This document shows, piece after piece, positions 26,355 to 35,670 of a stretch of DNA of 41,713 nt. Made by a program: the position numbers and the translations under genes. The DNA comes from an uncultured Chlorobiaceae bacterium (GTDB lineage Bacteria > Bacteroidota > Chlorobiia > Chlorobiales > Chlorobiaceae): the NCBI GenBank assembly GCA_903994365.1, contig CAJEXL010000016.1:1-41713 (forward strand), in the 5' to 3' direction. Under the pieces are notes generated by a model. That model was given only the letters and a program-made list of their open reading frames with translations. It was not told the DNA's origin and did not search any database. Positions within the stretch are counted from its first letter, which is position 1. Every line of letters starts with the position of its first letter.

Positions 26355-27347
26355 ATGAGTATAAAGTCGGATTTGATTTCTCTAAATTGGGTATCTAAAT
26401 CAAAAAACTATCTAAATATTTTAAAGCTATTTTTAACACTTCTAATTATTGTGTTTGCTTTATATGGGATTGATTTGAATAAAATTGGATTAATTACAGA
26501 GAAAATTAATGCTTATTATGCGTTTGTTGCATTTAGCTTTATCGGTATACATATAATTACCGTTTCGCTTCGCTGGCGCGGAATTATTATTATTTGCGGT
26601 AAATCCGCCACAAAAAAGCAAATTATTAGATTAACCTTAATTGGTCATTTCTTTCGTTCGTTTTTGCCATTTTCGATAGCTAATGATGTTTCTAGAGTGG
26701 TTTTATGTCAAAACATTGGGTTGCAAAAATTATTTACAACTGTTACGGTCGTGCTGGATCGTCTTTTAGGGATAATTAGTTTGGCTTTAATTGTTATTGC
26801 AGTATCTTTAATATCAAAATCTACTCAATATATTGCTATTAATGGACTCATTGTAATAGTCTTTTTTTCTTTCTGGTTAATATTATTAACGATAATTCTT
26901 AAAGTGTTAGAGCCTAAAATAATTTTGAAAAACAAAAAAATTATAGAATATAAAAATAAACTATTATATTTATATTCTCATGCTGAGAAAAAAATATTTT
27001 CATTACAGTTTTATAAAACAATATTTTTTTCGGTCATCGCAAATTTAGCCATAATATCCTCCTTGTATTTTTTGGCCTTGTCAATAGAGTGTAAAATCAC
27101 ATTATTGCAGTCAATAATATATTTTCCGATTGTGTTACTAATGACTTTATTGCCTATATCAATTGGTGGGTGGGGTGTTAGGGAAGTAGTATTCATTTAT
27201 GTCTTTTCATTATTAAATTTGCCAAGCACAGATGCTGTAATAATTTCAATAGCATTCGGGGTCTTGTTGACGCTATTCGGCTTAATTGGCGGTTTGGTCG
27301 TTTTAAGTAATAAGTTTTTAAATTTAAAACATAAAAGTTGCATTTGA
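26355..27347 (+). CDS. Flippase-like / LPG synthase TM-domain membrane protein
   Basis: The 330-residue protein has about eight hydrophobic segments and the pattern of UPF0104/lysylphosphatidylglycerol synthase transmembrane proteins: VSLRWRGIIIICG, LIGHFFRSFLPFSIANDVSRVVL (about residues 95-117) and LLPISIGGWGVREVVFIYVF (about 263-282). Family members are proposed to move or modify lipid-linked molecules. Here it may handle a lipid-linked sugar, given the GT2 gene in the same cassette. It begins 21 bases after the radical SAM gene and abuts the next gene directly. No soluble synthase domain is attached. Confidence 0.75.
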   Translation: MSIKSDLISLNWVSKSKNYLNILKLFLTLLIIVFALYGIDLNKIGLITEKINAYYAFVAFSFIGIHIITVSLRWRGIIIICGKSATKKQIIRLTLIGHFFRSFLPFSIANDVSRVVLCQNIGLQKLFTTVTVVLDRLLGIISLALIVIAVSLISKSTQYIAINGLIVIVFFSFWLILLTIILKVLEPKIILKNKKIIEYKNKLLYLYSHAEKKIFSLQFYKTIFFSVIANLAIISSLYFLALSIECKITLLQSIIYFPIVLLMTLLPISIGGWGVREVVFIYVFSLLNLPSTDAVIISIAFGVLLTLFGLIGGLVVLSNKFLNLKHKSCI

Positions 27348-28562
27348 ATGAAAAAAATAAATGTATATAAAATACATTTAAACGTATTTCTAATTATTGT
27401 TGTTTGTTTGATCGGTTTAGTATTGCCATTGCATTATTATATAAAACTTGATTCTGATAGTATCGCATACATTAATAGTTCTGTCACGGATTCAGTTCAA
27501 AATGGGTTTTCAAATTGGGGCATTTATCGATCTTTTGCAATTGCAATAAAATCCCTTATATATAACAATATAGGACTTAGTGATCATTTTATTATATACG
27601 CAATTATATTTTCCATTAGTTCGAAAATAATATTCTTCGCGGCAGTTTTTTCGTTTTTAAAAATAAGTTATCAATTTATTCCTTATGTAATGGCTGCAGC
27701 AATATGCAATATTTTTTTTTTGGATATCGTATTACTTCTTTCTCGCTCCATTAATGATTTAATTGGCAGTTTGTTAGGCGCTCTGTTTTTGTATGTATTG
27801 AGCAAAACAAAATCACGGCAGTATATATTTTTTTTAAGCATCTTATTTGTTTTTGTAGGATTGGTTGGCTATGAGAGTTACATACTATATGTATTCCCGT
27901 TAGTCGTTGTTTTTAGAAAAGAGCGAGCTACAAGTGTTATTAGTGGTTTCCTTTGTGGCGTTTGTATAATAGCAGTAATGCAGTTAAACGGTTTTTATCT
28001 TAATCACCCAAAACTTATTCATGAGTCTATAGTTGTAATTAAAATGGCTCATAATTCTGATAATTATGTATCAGCTAAATTGGGCCAGTTTTTTATAACC
28101 GTTAGGTTAATAAAAATGAATGAAATAATTTATCCTTTAATTTTGGCTGTTATTTTATTCTTTATATTGAAATTTTCCGCTAACGATTCTAAATATTCAG
28201 CAGTGCCTACGTTCAACATATCAACTGCGTTGAATGGGGCGTTGATTTCATTATTAGGTTGGCTACCTGTATTTATTACCTTGTTAATTGCTAAAGTAGG
28301 GCCGCATGATTCAAAAATCCAATGGTTACTGTTGGGAGGTGGGATGTGGATGACAACTATTGGGTGTGTTATTTCAGAAAGCGGCAAATTTAGAATAGTT
28401 AGTATAGCAAGATTTCTATTATCGTTTATATTCTTTTTATCTATTATACTTGTTATTCAATTGTCCAAAGGCTTGAAAAATCATGATTATTATTATATTG
28501 ATAAAAGTATATTTCGCAACTTGCCTATTGTCTATAGCGCAAAAAATATATATATACCCTAA
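27348..28562 (+). CDS. Polytopic membrane protein of unknown function
   Basis: A 404-residue, strongly hydrophobic protein with roughly ten membrane segments (LNVFLIIVVCLIGLVLPLHYY, FIPYVMAAAICNIFFLDIVLLL, LLSFIFFLSIILVIQL). An early acidic loop, IKLDSDSIAYINSSV, follows the first helix, a placement seen in GT-C-type lipid-linked glycosyltransferases and related proteins. No family is certain. The start directly follows the stop of the flippase-like gene, and its end abuts the GT2 gene, so the three are translated as one unit. A GT-C role or a polymerase-like role are both possible. Confidence 0.65.
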   Translation: MKKINVYKIHLNVFLIIVVCLIGLVLPLHYYIKLDSDSIAYINSSVTDSVQNGFSNWGIYRSFAIAIKSLIYNNIGLSDHFIIYAIIFSISSKIIFFAAVFSFLKISYQFIPYVMAAAICNIFFLDIVLLLSRSINDLIGSLLGALFLYVLSKTKSRQYIFFLSILFVFVGLVGYESYILYVFPLVVVFRKERATSVISGFLCGVCIIAVMQLNGFYLNHPKLIHESIVVIKMAHNSDNYVSAKLGQFFITVRLIKMNEIIYPLILAVILFFILKFSANDSKYSAVPTFNISTALNGALISLLGWLPVFITLLIAKVGPHDSKIQWLLLGGGMWMTTIGCVISESGKFRIVSIARFLLSFIFFLSIILVIQLSKGLKNHDYYYIDKSIFRNLPIVYSAKNIYIP

Positions 28563-29273
28563 ATGAATTATCAAATCAGTTTGGTTTTTCCTCTATTTAA
28601 TGAAGAAAGTAGAATGAAAAACATTCCATGTATTATGGAGTGTTTTAGAAAGTTATTTGAATGTGATTTTGAGATAATATTGGTTTGTAATGGATGCGTA
28701 GATCAAACCTTATCTATAGCTATCGAATATTCGACTAAATACGAGGAGATTAGTATTATAGAAACGCCGGTTGCTGGAAGAGGAAATGCATTAAAACTTG
28801 GATTCCTCCAGTCAACGTCCGACCTCATCGCTGTCTGTTCTATTGATCGATCTTGGGATGAGTCATTCTATTCAGTAGCAAAAAATTTATTGGAAACTGG
28901 TAATTATGATGTGATTTATGGACCTAAATCACACCCGTCTTCGACAGTGGTTAGGCCTTTCTACAGGACGTTGCCAAGTTATTTAATCAAAAACTACATA
29001 TCGGTTTTATTTAATATTCATCCAGTTGATACAAATTGTATTAAAATGTTTAGACGCTCAAGTTGTGATTTTGTGGGATTATTAAGTGAATTTAATTATT
29101 TCGCTGAAACAGAATTTTATTTACTGGCACTAAGGGAAAATCTTAAGATATTCAGTATTCCAGTATTTGTCAATGACTCTGGTAAAGGCTCTAAAGTCCA
29201 TCTTTCTTCGTTGATGCAATTTGTCAGTGAATCAATTCGATTTAAATTCTTCGGATCAAATATTTATGTTTAA
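28563..29273 (+). CDS. GT2 family glycosyltransferase (dolichol-phosphate-sugar-synthase-like)
   Basis: The 236-residue protein starts ISLVFPLFNEESRMKNIP, then IILVCNGCVDQTLSIAIEYS and RGNALKLGFLQSTSDLIAVCSIDRSWDE (about residues 73-100), the layout of short GT2 enzymes that transfer sugars to polyprenyl phosphate. Such an enzyme would supply a lipid-linked sugar to the membrane proteins encoded just upstream. No membrane helices follow the catalytic domain. The final codons NIYV and stop overlap the fnlA start by 8 bases (ATGTTTAA). Confidence 0.75.
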   Translation: MNYQISLVFPLFNEESRMKNIPCIMECFRKLFECDFEIILVCNGCVDQTLSIAIEYSTKYEEISIIETPVAGRGNALKLGFLQSTSDLIAVCSIDRSWDESFYSVAKNLLETGNYDVIYGPKSHPSSTVVRPFYRTLPSYLIKNYISVLFNIHPVDTNCIKMFRRSSCDFVGLLSEFNYFAETEFYLLALRENLKIFSIPVFVNDSGKGSKVHLSSLMQFVSESIRFKFFGSNIYV

Positions 29274-30294
29274 TAATTCCGCTCTCCTCATTTCTGGTGG
29301 TACGGGTTCATTTGGTAATGCGGTGCTTCGTCGATTTCTTGATACGGATATTAAGGAGATTCGCATTTTCAGCCGTGATGAGAAGAAGCAGGATGATATG
29401 CGGAAGAAGTATAATAACCCTAAGCTGAAGTTTTACATTGGGGATGTGCGTGATTATCAGTCGGTCTTGACTGCGGTGCGTGGTGTTGATTATATTTTTC
29501 ATGCGGCTGCTTTGAAGCAGGTTCCCTCTTGCGAGTTTTATCCTCTTGAGGCGGTAAAGACTAATGTGCTGGGTACGGAGAATGTGCTTGAGGTTGCCAT
29601 TACTTGTGGGGTTAAACGGGTTGTATGCTTGAGCACGGATAAGGCGGTATATCCTATCAATGCGATGGGAATATCAAAAGCGATGATGGAGAAGGTGATT
29701 GTTGCCAAGTCGCGCAGTAGTGAGGCAACCGTTATTTGTGCTACAAGGTATGGTAATGTGATGGCTTCGCGTGGGTCGGTTATCCCTCTTTTTGTTGATC
29801 AGATTCGTGCGTCGAGGCCGTTAAGTATTACGGATCCGTTGATGACGCGCTTTATGATGACGCTTGATGATGCTGTTGATTTGGTGCTTTATGCTTTTGA
29901 GCATGGTACACCTGGTGAAATTTTTGTGCAAAAGGCTCCTGCGGCAACTATAGAGACTTTGGTACAGTCGTTGGTTGCGTTGATGGGTGTTCCTGATCAT
30001 GAAATAATGGTGATTGGGACGCGCCATGGTGAAAAATTGTATGAATCATTACTGACGCGTGAGGAAATGGCTTGTGCCAGAGATTTGGGTGGTTATTACT
30101 GTATTCCTCCTGATTTGCGTGATTTGAATTATGGCAAGTTTGTGGAGCAGGGTGATGTAAGGATTGCCGGAGCAGTGGACTATAACTCACACAATACCAA
30201 AAGATTGGATGTTGAGGGTATGAAAGCCTTGTTGATGAAGTTATCCTTTATGCAGGCTCTTGTTCATGGTGAGTATGTTCCTCCGGAGGCCTGA
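29266..30294 (+). CDS. fnlA: FnlA/WbjB, UDP-GlcNAc 4,6-dehydratase/epimerase
   Basis: The protein begins MFNNSALLISGGTGSFGNAVLRRFL, the NAD(P)-binding GxxGxxG of extended SDR enzymes. CLSTDKAVYPINAMGISKAMMEKV (about residues 118-141) carries the catalytic STDK and the MxxxK variant typical of inverting 4,6-dehydratases of the FlaA1/WbjB group. It starts UDP-L-FucNAc synthesis from UDP-GlcNAc. ATG 29266 is preferred over an upstream frame extension at 29221, because it begins at the family N-terminus and matches the start of the decayed copy. It overlaps the upstream GT2 stop by 8 bases and is followed after one base by fnlB. Confidence 0.9.
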   Translation: MFNNSALLISGGTGSFGNAVLRRFLDTDIKEIRIFSRDEKKQDDMRKKYNNPKLKFYIGDVRDYQSVLTAVRGVDYIFHAAALKQVPSCEFYPLEAVKTNVLGTENVLEVAITCGVKRVVCLSTDKAVYPINAMGISKAMMEKVIVAKSRSSEATVICATRYGNVMASRGSVIPLFVDQIRASRPLSITDPLMTRFMMTLDDAVDLVLYAFEHGTPGEIFVQKAPAATIETLVQSLVALMGVPDHEIMVIGTRHGEKLYESLLTREEMACARDLGGYYCIPPDLRDLNYGKFVEQGDVRIAGAVDYNSHNTKRLDVEGMKALLMKLSFMQALVHGEYVPPEA

Positions 30295-30295
30295 T

Positions 30296-31408
30296 ATGCG
30301 CGTTTTGGTAACGGGCTCACAAGGCTTTATCGGTAAAAATTTGGTGGTGCGCCTTGGCGAATTACGGGGTTATGAAGTTGTATCCTTTGAGCGTGGTGAC
30401 GGCTTGTCTACGCTGTCAGCCAAGGTTGCTCTGGCAGACGCTGTGGTGCACCTGGCAGGTGAAAATCGCCCGAAGGATGAAGCTGATTTTGAAACAGGCA
30501 ATGCCGCATTGACCCGGGCGCTATGTGACGCCATTCAGGCCTCCGGCCGGAAGATTCCGCTTATTCTTGCCTCTTCTCTTCAGGCTGAGCTCTCAAATCC
30601 CTATGGGCTGAGCAAGCGGGCCGCTGAAAAGGCTGTTGAGGAGCTTGCAGCAAGCACCGGGAATCCTGTGGTGATCTACCGTTTGCCGGGTGTGTTTGGC
30701 AAGTGGTGCAAGCCTAACTACAATTCGGTGGTAGCTACGTTTTGTTATAACACAGCTTTTAAGCTGCCTCTTCAGATTAATGATCCCTCTGCCCGGTTAT
30801 GGCTTGTTTATGTGGATGATGTCGTTTCTGAATTTCTGATTGCGCTTGGTTCGGTTTCAGATGGAGTTCGATGGGGCGAGGTGGCTCTGGAGTATACCAT
30901 CACTCTCGGCGAGTTGGCTGCCCAAATTGAGGCCTTCAGGATGAGCCGCACAACGTTGGTTTCGGAACGGGTGGGAGAGGGCTTTTTGCGGGCTCTTTAT
31001 GCTACGTACGTCAGTTATCTTCCTCCGTCCAGTTTTGCTTACGATTTGCCCCGCCATGGTGACGAGCGCGGTGTATTTGTGGAAATGCTGAAAACCCGCG
31101 ACAGTGGGCAGTTTTCCTTTTTTACGGCTCATCCCGGGGTTACTCGCGGTGGCCATTATCATCACAGCAAGACAGAGAAATTTCTGGTTATCAAGGGCTC
31201 GGCCCGCTTTTGCTTTCGCCATGTGCTAACCAATGAAACCTGTCAGCTTCTCACGTCAGGCGAGCTTCTCCAAGTGGTTGAGACGGTTCCGGGGTGGGCG
31301 CACGACGTTACGAATATTGGCAATGATGAGATGATAGTGCTGCTCTGGGCCAACGAAATATTTGATCAAAACAAGCCGGATACCATTGCCATGAAGGTGA
31401 CCTTATGA
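30296..31408 (+). CDS. fnlB: FnlB/WbjC, reductase with C-terminal cupin domain
   Basis: The N-terminal SDR domain has [29 protein letters not shown] and [17 protein letters not shown] (YxxxK, about residues 102-106). The C-terminal part has the cupin signature [25 protein letters not shown]. This fusion is characteristic of WbjC/FnlB/Cap5F, which reduces the keto intermediate toward UDP-2-acetamido-2,6-dideoxy-talose. ATG 30296 is the family start; an in-frame upstream extension lies inside fnlA. The stop overlaps fnlC by 4 bases. A decayed partial copy sits at 24254. Confidence 0.9.
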   Translation: MRVLVTGSQGFIGKNLVVRLGELRGYEVVSFERGDGLSTLSAKVALADAVVHLAGENRPKDEADFETGNAALTRALCDAIQASGRKIPLILASSLQAELSNPYGLSKRAAEKAVEELAASTGNPVVIYRLPGVFGKWCKPNYNSVVATFCYNTAFKLPLQINDPSARLWLVYVDDVVSEFLIALGSVSDGVRWGEVALEYTITLGELAAQIEAFRMSRTTLVSERVGEGFLRALYATYVSYLPPSSFAYDLPRHGDERGVFVEMLKTRDSGQFSFFTAHPGVTRGGHYHHSKTEKFLVIKGSARFCFRHVLTNETCQLLTSGELLQVVETVPGWAHDVTNIGNDEMIVLLWANEIFDQNKPDTIAMKVTL

Positions 31409-32535
31409 AAAAGTTGAAGGTGATGACCATTGTGGGTACACGGCCGGAGATTATCCGTCTCTCGCGGGTGCTGGCGAAGCTTGATGAGCATACGGAGCAT
31501 GTGCTGGTGCATACGGGGCAGAACTACGATTATGAGTTGAACCAGATTTTTTTTGACGACCTCGCTCTGCGCAAGCCTGACCATTTTCTTGAGGCGGCAG
31601 GTGCCACGGCGGCTGAAACAGTGGGATTGATTATTGCAAAAGCGGACGCGGTGATGGAGTTGGAAAAGCCGGATGCGCTTTTGATTCTTGGCGATACCAA
31701 CTCATGCCTTGCTGTTTACCCGGCCAAGCGGCGGAAGATTCCGGTATTCCACATGGAGGCGGGGAATCGCTGTTTTGACCAGCGGGTGCCTGAGGAGATC
31801 AACCGCAAGATTGTTGATCATACGGCAGATATCAATATGACCTACAGTGATATTGCCCGGGAATACCTTTTGCGTGAAGGGTTGCCTGCAGACAGGATTA
31901 TCAAGACCGGTAGCCCGATGTTTGAAGTGCTGACCCATTATCGTGCAAAGATTGATCAATCGGATGTGTTACAACGTCTTGGCCTTGCTTCGGGGGGTTA
32001 CTTTTTGGTAAGTGCCCATCGTGAAGAGAATATTGAATCAGACAGGAATTTTGAGAAGCTTGTCACTATCCTGAACACACTTGCTGAGCAGTATGGTAAA
32101 CGGGTGATTGTGTCTACCCATCCAAGAACACGCAAGCGGGTTGAGGCAAGTGGTGTTGTGTTTCATGAACGGGTGGAGTTGTTAAAGCCGCTTGGCTTTT
32201 TCGATTATGTGCATTTGCAAATGCAGGCAAAGGCGGTGCTCTCCGACAGTGGTACCATTAATGAGGAGTCTTCAATTCTCAATTCCCCCGCACTTAATAT
32301 CCGTGAGGCTCATGAACGGCCAGAGGGAATGGAAGAGGCTTCAGTGATGATGGTTGGCCTTGAAGTTGAGCGAGTTATGCAGGCCTTGGCGATCCTCGAC
32401 AGTCAACCAAGAGGGGCTGATCGCTTGTTGCGGCAAGTAAGTGATTACAGTATGCCGAATGTATCGGACAAGGTAGTTCGTATCATTCATAGCTACACTG
32501 ACTATGTGAATCGTGTTGTCTGGAAAAAATACTAA
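31405..32535 (+). CDS. fnlC: FnlC/WbjD, UDP-N-acetyl sugar 2-epimerase
   Basis: [23 protein letters not shown] is the UDP-GlcNAc 2-epimerase N-terminus. [51 protein letters not shown] and [14 protein letters not shown] are the conserved substrate and UDP-binding blocks. In this gene order it is the last step to UDP-L-FucNAc (2-epimerisation of the talose isomer). At 376 residues it is full length. ATG 31405 overlaps the fnlB stop. No duplicate of this gene is present, so the dead copy upstream covered only fnlA and part of fnlB. Confidence 0.9.
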   Translation: MKKLKVMTIVGTRPEIIRLSRVLAKLDEHTEHVLVHTGQNYDYELNQIFFDDLALRKPDHFLEAAGATAAETVGLIIAKADAVMELEKPDALLILGDTNSCLAVYPAKRRKIPVFHMEAGNRCFDQRVPEEINRKIVDHTADINMTYSDIAREYLLREGLPADRIIKTGSPMFEVLTHYRAKIDQSDVLQRLGLASGGYFLVSAHREENIESDRNFEKLVTILNTLAEQYGKRVIVSTHPRTRKRVEASGVVFHERVELLKPLGFFDYVHLQMQAKAVLSDSGTINEESSILNSPALNIREAHERPEGMEEASVMMVGLEVERVMQALAILDSQPRGADRLLRQVSDYSMPNVSDKVVRIIHSYTDYVNRVVWKKY

Positions 32536-32547
32536 CGACAGGATGGA

Positions 32548-33738
32548 ATGCGGCTTGTATTGATCGCGGATGTCTATCCACCACTGCGTTCATCCGGTGC
32601 AGTTCAGTTGCGTGACCTGTCAATTGAGTTCGTGAGACAGGGGCATGAAGTGACAATGATGGTGGCAGCGCCAGAGTTGCATATCCCTTATAAAATTGAG
32701 GTTTTGAACGGAGTTCAGGTTGTGCGCCTGAAGACTCCCAAGACGAAAGACATCGATTACATTCGCCGAACGCTTGGTGAGGTGTTGATGCCTTTTTTTA
32801 TGTTGCGTAACTTGCGCAGGAGCCCACTTGGTAACCAACGTTGGGATGGCGTGGTTTGGTATTCTCCAACAATTTTTCTTGGGCCTATTGTCAGCGCCTT
32901 AAAAAAATCGAGCAACTGTAAGAGTTACCTTATTATCCGCGATATTTTTCCTGAGTGGGCGGTTGATATGGGACTGATGGGCAGGGGTTTGCCTTATCGC
33001 TTTTTTAAAGAAATTGCTCACTACCAGTATTCTGTTGCTGATGTGATTGGAATCCAGACGCAAGGTAACCGTGCTTATTTCACTGATTGCCTTGAACGAT
33101 TCTCTGCCGACATCGAAGTCCTGCAGAACTGGTTGGCAGATGCGCCAGCTCAAGCATGCAGTATTTCGGTGAACAATACTCCATTATCAGGACGGAAGAT
33201 TTTTGTGTATGCCGGTAACATGGGTATAGCGCAAGGCATGGGAATTTTGCTTGCTTTGGCTGAACGCTTAAAAGAGCGTTCGGATATTGGTTTTCTTTTC
33301 GTTGGGCGCGGCAGTGATGCTCAAAGGCTGCGCCAAGATGCGACTGACCGACGTCTGGATAACGTCATCTTTTTCGATGAGATTGATCCGGATGAAATTT
33401 CTGGTTTGTATGCGCAATGTCATGCAGGCTTGGTTGCGCTCGATCCTCGCCATAAAACACACAACATACCTGGTAAATTCTTGTCCTATATGCAGGCAGG
33501 GCTCCCTGTTTTGGCAAGTATCAATCCTGGAAATGATCTGGTTCACCTTATTGAGAGTGAACGGGTAGGCTATTGTTGCACAGATTCGTCAGTTGAAAAT
33601 ATGGCACATCATGCTCTCATGCTTGCCGATGAAATCAGTAGAGAAAACACGTATGCCGCACGTTGCAAATCGTTATTCTCCAAACTGTTTTCTCCACAAA
33701 CAGCGGTTGATAAAATTGTCAAAGCTTTGCAGGGATGA
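32548..33738 (+). CDS. wbuB: WbuB-like GT4 glycosyltransferase (L-fucosamine transferase)
   Basis: RLVLIADVYPPLRSSGAVQLRDLSIEFVRQGHEVTMMV starts the GT-B fold, and the donor half has AGNMGIAQGMGILLALAERL, FVGRGSDAQRL and TYxAADxG-like ISGLYAQCHAGLVALDPRHK (about residues 287-304), with NIPGKFLSYMQAGLPVLAS. WbuB enzymes transfer L-FucNAc to the growing repeat unit or lipid carrier, which matches the FnlABC genes immediately before it and wbuC after it. The start lies 12 bases after fnlC and the stop overlaps wbuC. Confidence 0.85.
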   Translation: MRLVLIADVYPPLRSSGAVQLRDLSIEFVRQGHEVTMMVAAPELHIPYKIEVLNGVQVVRLKTPKTKDIDYIRRTLGEVLMPFFMLRNLRRSPLGNQRWDGVVWYSPTIFLGPIVSALKKSSNCKSYLIIRDIFPEWAVDMGLMGRGLPYRFFKEIAHYQYSVADVIGIQTQGNRAYFTDCLERFSADIEVLQNWLADAPAQACSISVNNTPLSGRKIFVYAGNMGIAQGMGILLALAERLKERSDIGFLFVGRGSDAQRLRQDATDRRLDNVIFFDEIDPDEISGLYAQCHAGLVALDPRHKTHNIPGKFLSYMQAGLPVLASINPGNDLVHLIESERVGYCCTDSSVENMAHHALMLADEISRENTYAARCKSLFSKLFSPQTAVDKIVKALQG

Positions 33739-34226
33739 GTGTCACCGTTTTTTCTACTGACCATTTAAATGCTTTGTCCTGCGAGGCAAAGCAATCAGTA
33801 CGTGCCCGACAGCACCACAATATTCATGAGACGTATGAAGAATCCTGCCAACGGCTTTTCAATGCAATTGAAGTCAATAGTTATATTCGGCCACACAGGC
33901 ACTCTCTTGATCCAAAAACCGAGACATTGATTGCTCTTCGTGGAGTTTTTGCCCTGATCACGTTTTACGATGATGGACGTGTGGAAAAGATTGTTCGATT
34001 TGGTACTGAAAAATATCAAAATGATAAGAGTAACAGTGTTGGTGTAGAACTTCAGCCGGGAACCTGGCATACCATTCTTGCTTTAGTATCGGATTCAATC
34101 TTGTTTGAACTCAAAGCGGGTCCATTCAATCCTCAAGCAGCAAAAGAATTTGCGCTATGGGCCCCGGAAGAAGATTGTCCGGAAGAAGCTCAAGCGTACT
34201 TACAAACATTGCATTCGATGGTATAG
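33735..34226 (+). CDS. wbuC: WbuC family cupin-fold metalloprotein
   Basis: The 163-residue protein has the cupin pattern [33 protein letters not shown] (HxH plus Glu, about residues 54-84) and [12 protein letters not shown] with the distal His. WbuC proteins regularly follow wbuB in L-FucNAc clusters; their chemistry is not established. The N-terminus [24 protein letters not shown] is also typical of the group. ATG 33735 overlaps wbuB by 4 bases. An overlapping frame starting at 34105 belongs to the fcl reading frame and is not used. Confidence 0.85.
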   Translation: MSVTVFSTDHLNALSCEAKQSVRARQHHNIHETYEESCQRLFNAIEVNSYIRPHRHSLDPKTETLIALRGVFALITFYDDGRVEKIVRFGTEKYQNDKSNSVGVELQPGTWHTILALVSDSILFELKAGPFNPQAAKEFALWAPEEDCPEEAQAYLQTLHSMV

Positions 34227-34317
34227 CTTTACCCGTGATCTTGGCTTTTCACCCCTTGACCGAACAGAGGATATCCATCGTGTGGGCACTAACCAGATTC
34301 GTAAAATAAAGTTATCA

Positions 34318-35283
34318 GTGTCAAATAAAATATACATAGCAGGCCATCGAGGCATGGCTGGATCAGCGATTTTGCGGAATCTTCAGGTCAAAGGGCTTGA
34401 TGTACAGGATGTTCTTGTAAGGACACACCGAGAGCTCGATTTGACCAACCAAGCAGCAGTCCGTTCATTTTTTGAGCAGGAAAAGCCCGATCAGGTCTAT
34501 CTGGCAGCGGCCAAAGTGGGAGGTATTCATGCCAACAACAGCTATCCGGCAGAGTTCATCTACCAGAACCTGATGATTGAGGCAAATATTATCCATGAGG
34601 CATGGCAGGCAGGTGTTAAAAAACTTCTGTTTCTTGGCTCAAGCTGTATCTATCCCAAACATGCGCCACAGCCCATGAGCGAAAGTGCTCTGTTGACCGG
34701 TACGCTTGAGGCAACCAATGAGCCTTATGCAATCGCTAAAATTGCAGGCATCAAACTGTGTGAAAGCTACAACCGTCAGTATGGCACGGACTACCGGAGC
34801 GTTATGCCCACCAACCTCTACGGCATCGGCGACAACTACCATCCCGAAAACAGCCACGTTATCCCTGCGCTGATACGTCGCGTTCATGAAGCGAAAAGCA
34901 AGAGTGCTCCTGTTGTCACTATTTGGGGCACCGGCACTCCCCGTCGGGAGTTTCTCTCTATCGACGATATGGCAGAAGCTTGTGTTCATGTCATGAATTT
35001 GGATCAGGCGACCTATAACGCCTCTACCACACCAATGCAGAGCCACGTTAACGTCGGCTCAGGCGAGGATATTACCATTAAAGAACTGGCGCTGACTATC
35101 GCAAAGGTTATCGGCTATGAGGGCAGCATCAGCTTTGACCCCACAAAACCCGACGGGACTCCAAGAAAACTGATGGACAGCACTTGTATCAACAACCTCG
35201 GCTGGAGAGCCAGAGTCTCTCTTGAAGAGGGGCTGCGCCTTGCCTACAGCGATTTTTTGAAAAACCATAACAACATCCAATGA
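34318..35283 (+). CDS. fcl: GDP-L-fucose synthase
   Basis: [18 protein letters not shown] is the NADP-binding GxRGMxG of GDP-L-fucose synthase. [10 protein letters not shown] and [18 protein letters not shown] supply Ser and the YxxxK pair; [23 protein letters not shown] completes the family pattern. It epimerises and reduces GDP-4-keto-6-deoxymannose to GDP-L-fucose. The open frame extends upstream to 34105 inside wbuC, but GTG 34318 places the start directly before the fold (VSNKIYIAG). The stop overlaps gmd by 4 bases. Its substrate supply depends on Gmd, which is broken here. Confidence 0.85.
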   Translation: MSNKIYIAGHRGMAGSAILRNLQVKGLDVQDVLVRTHRELDLTNQAAVRSFFEQEKPDQVYLAAAKVGGIHANNSYPAEFIYQNLMIEANIIHEAWQAGVKKLLFLGSSCIYPKHAPQPMSESALLTGTLEATNEPYAIAKIAGIKLCESYNRQYGTDYRSVMPTNLYGIGDNYHPENSHVIPALIRRVHEAKSKSAPVVTIWGTGTPRREFLSIDDMAEACVHVMNLDQATYNASTTPMQSHVNVGSGEDITIKELALTIAKVIGYEGSISFDPTKPDGTPRKLMDSTCINNLGWRARVSLEEGLRLAYSDFLKNHNNIQ

Positions 35284-35670
35284 AGGTTGCGCTTATAACC
35301 GGAATTACCGGCCAGGATGGATCGTATCTGGCCGAATTTCTTCTTGAAAAAGGTTACGAAGTACACGGTATAAAACGCCGTGCCAGTAGTCTGAATACCC
35401 AGCGGATAGATCATCTCTATCAGGATCCGCATATCAATCATCGTCACTTTGTGCTGCATTACGGAGACCTGACCGACAGCAGTAATTTGACCCGCATTAT
35501 TGCCGAAGTACAGCCTGATGAAGTCTATAATCTTGGTGCGCAAAGCCATGTTGCGGTCAGCTTTGAGTCACCTGAATATACCGCTGATGTTGATGGGATG
35601 GGCACGCTGCGCCTGCTCGAAGCAATCCGGTAAATGTCAACAAATATGTCGCGGTTTTTAAAAAAAATTA

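Noticed and set aside
29221..29265. Upstream extension of the fnlA frame
   Set aside because: The extra 15 codons lie inside the GT2 gene and have no counterpart in the family; the decayed copy also begins at the position of ATG 29266.
34105..34317. Upstream extension of the fcl frame through wbuC
   Set aside because: The added residues are basic and unlike the fucose synthase N-terminus; GTG 34318 starts directly before the Rossmann fold.
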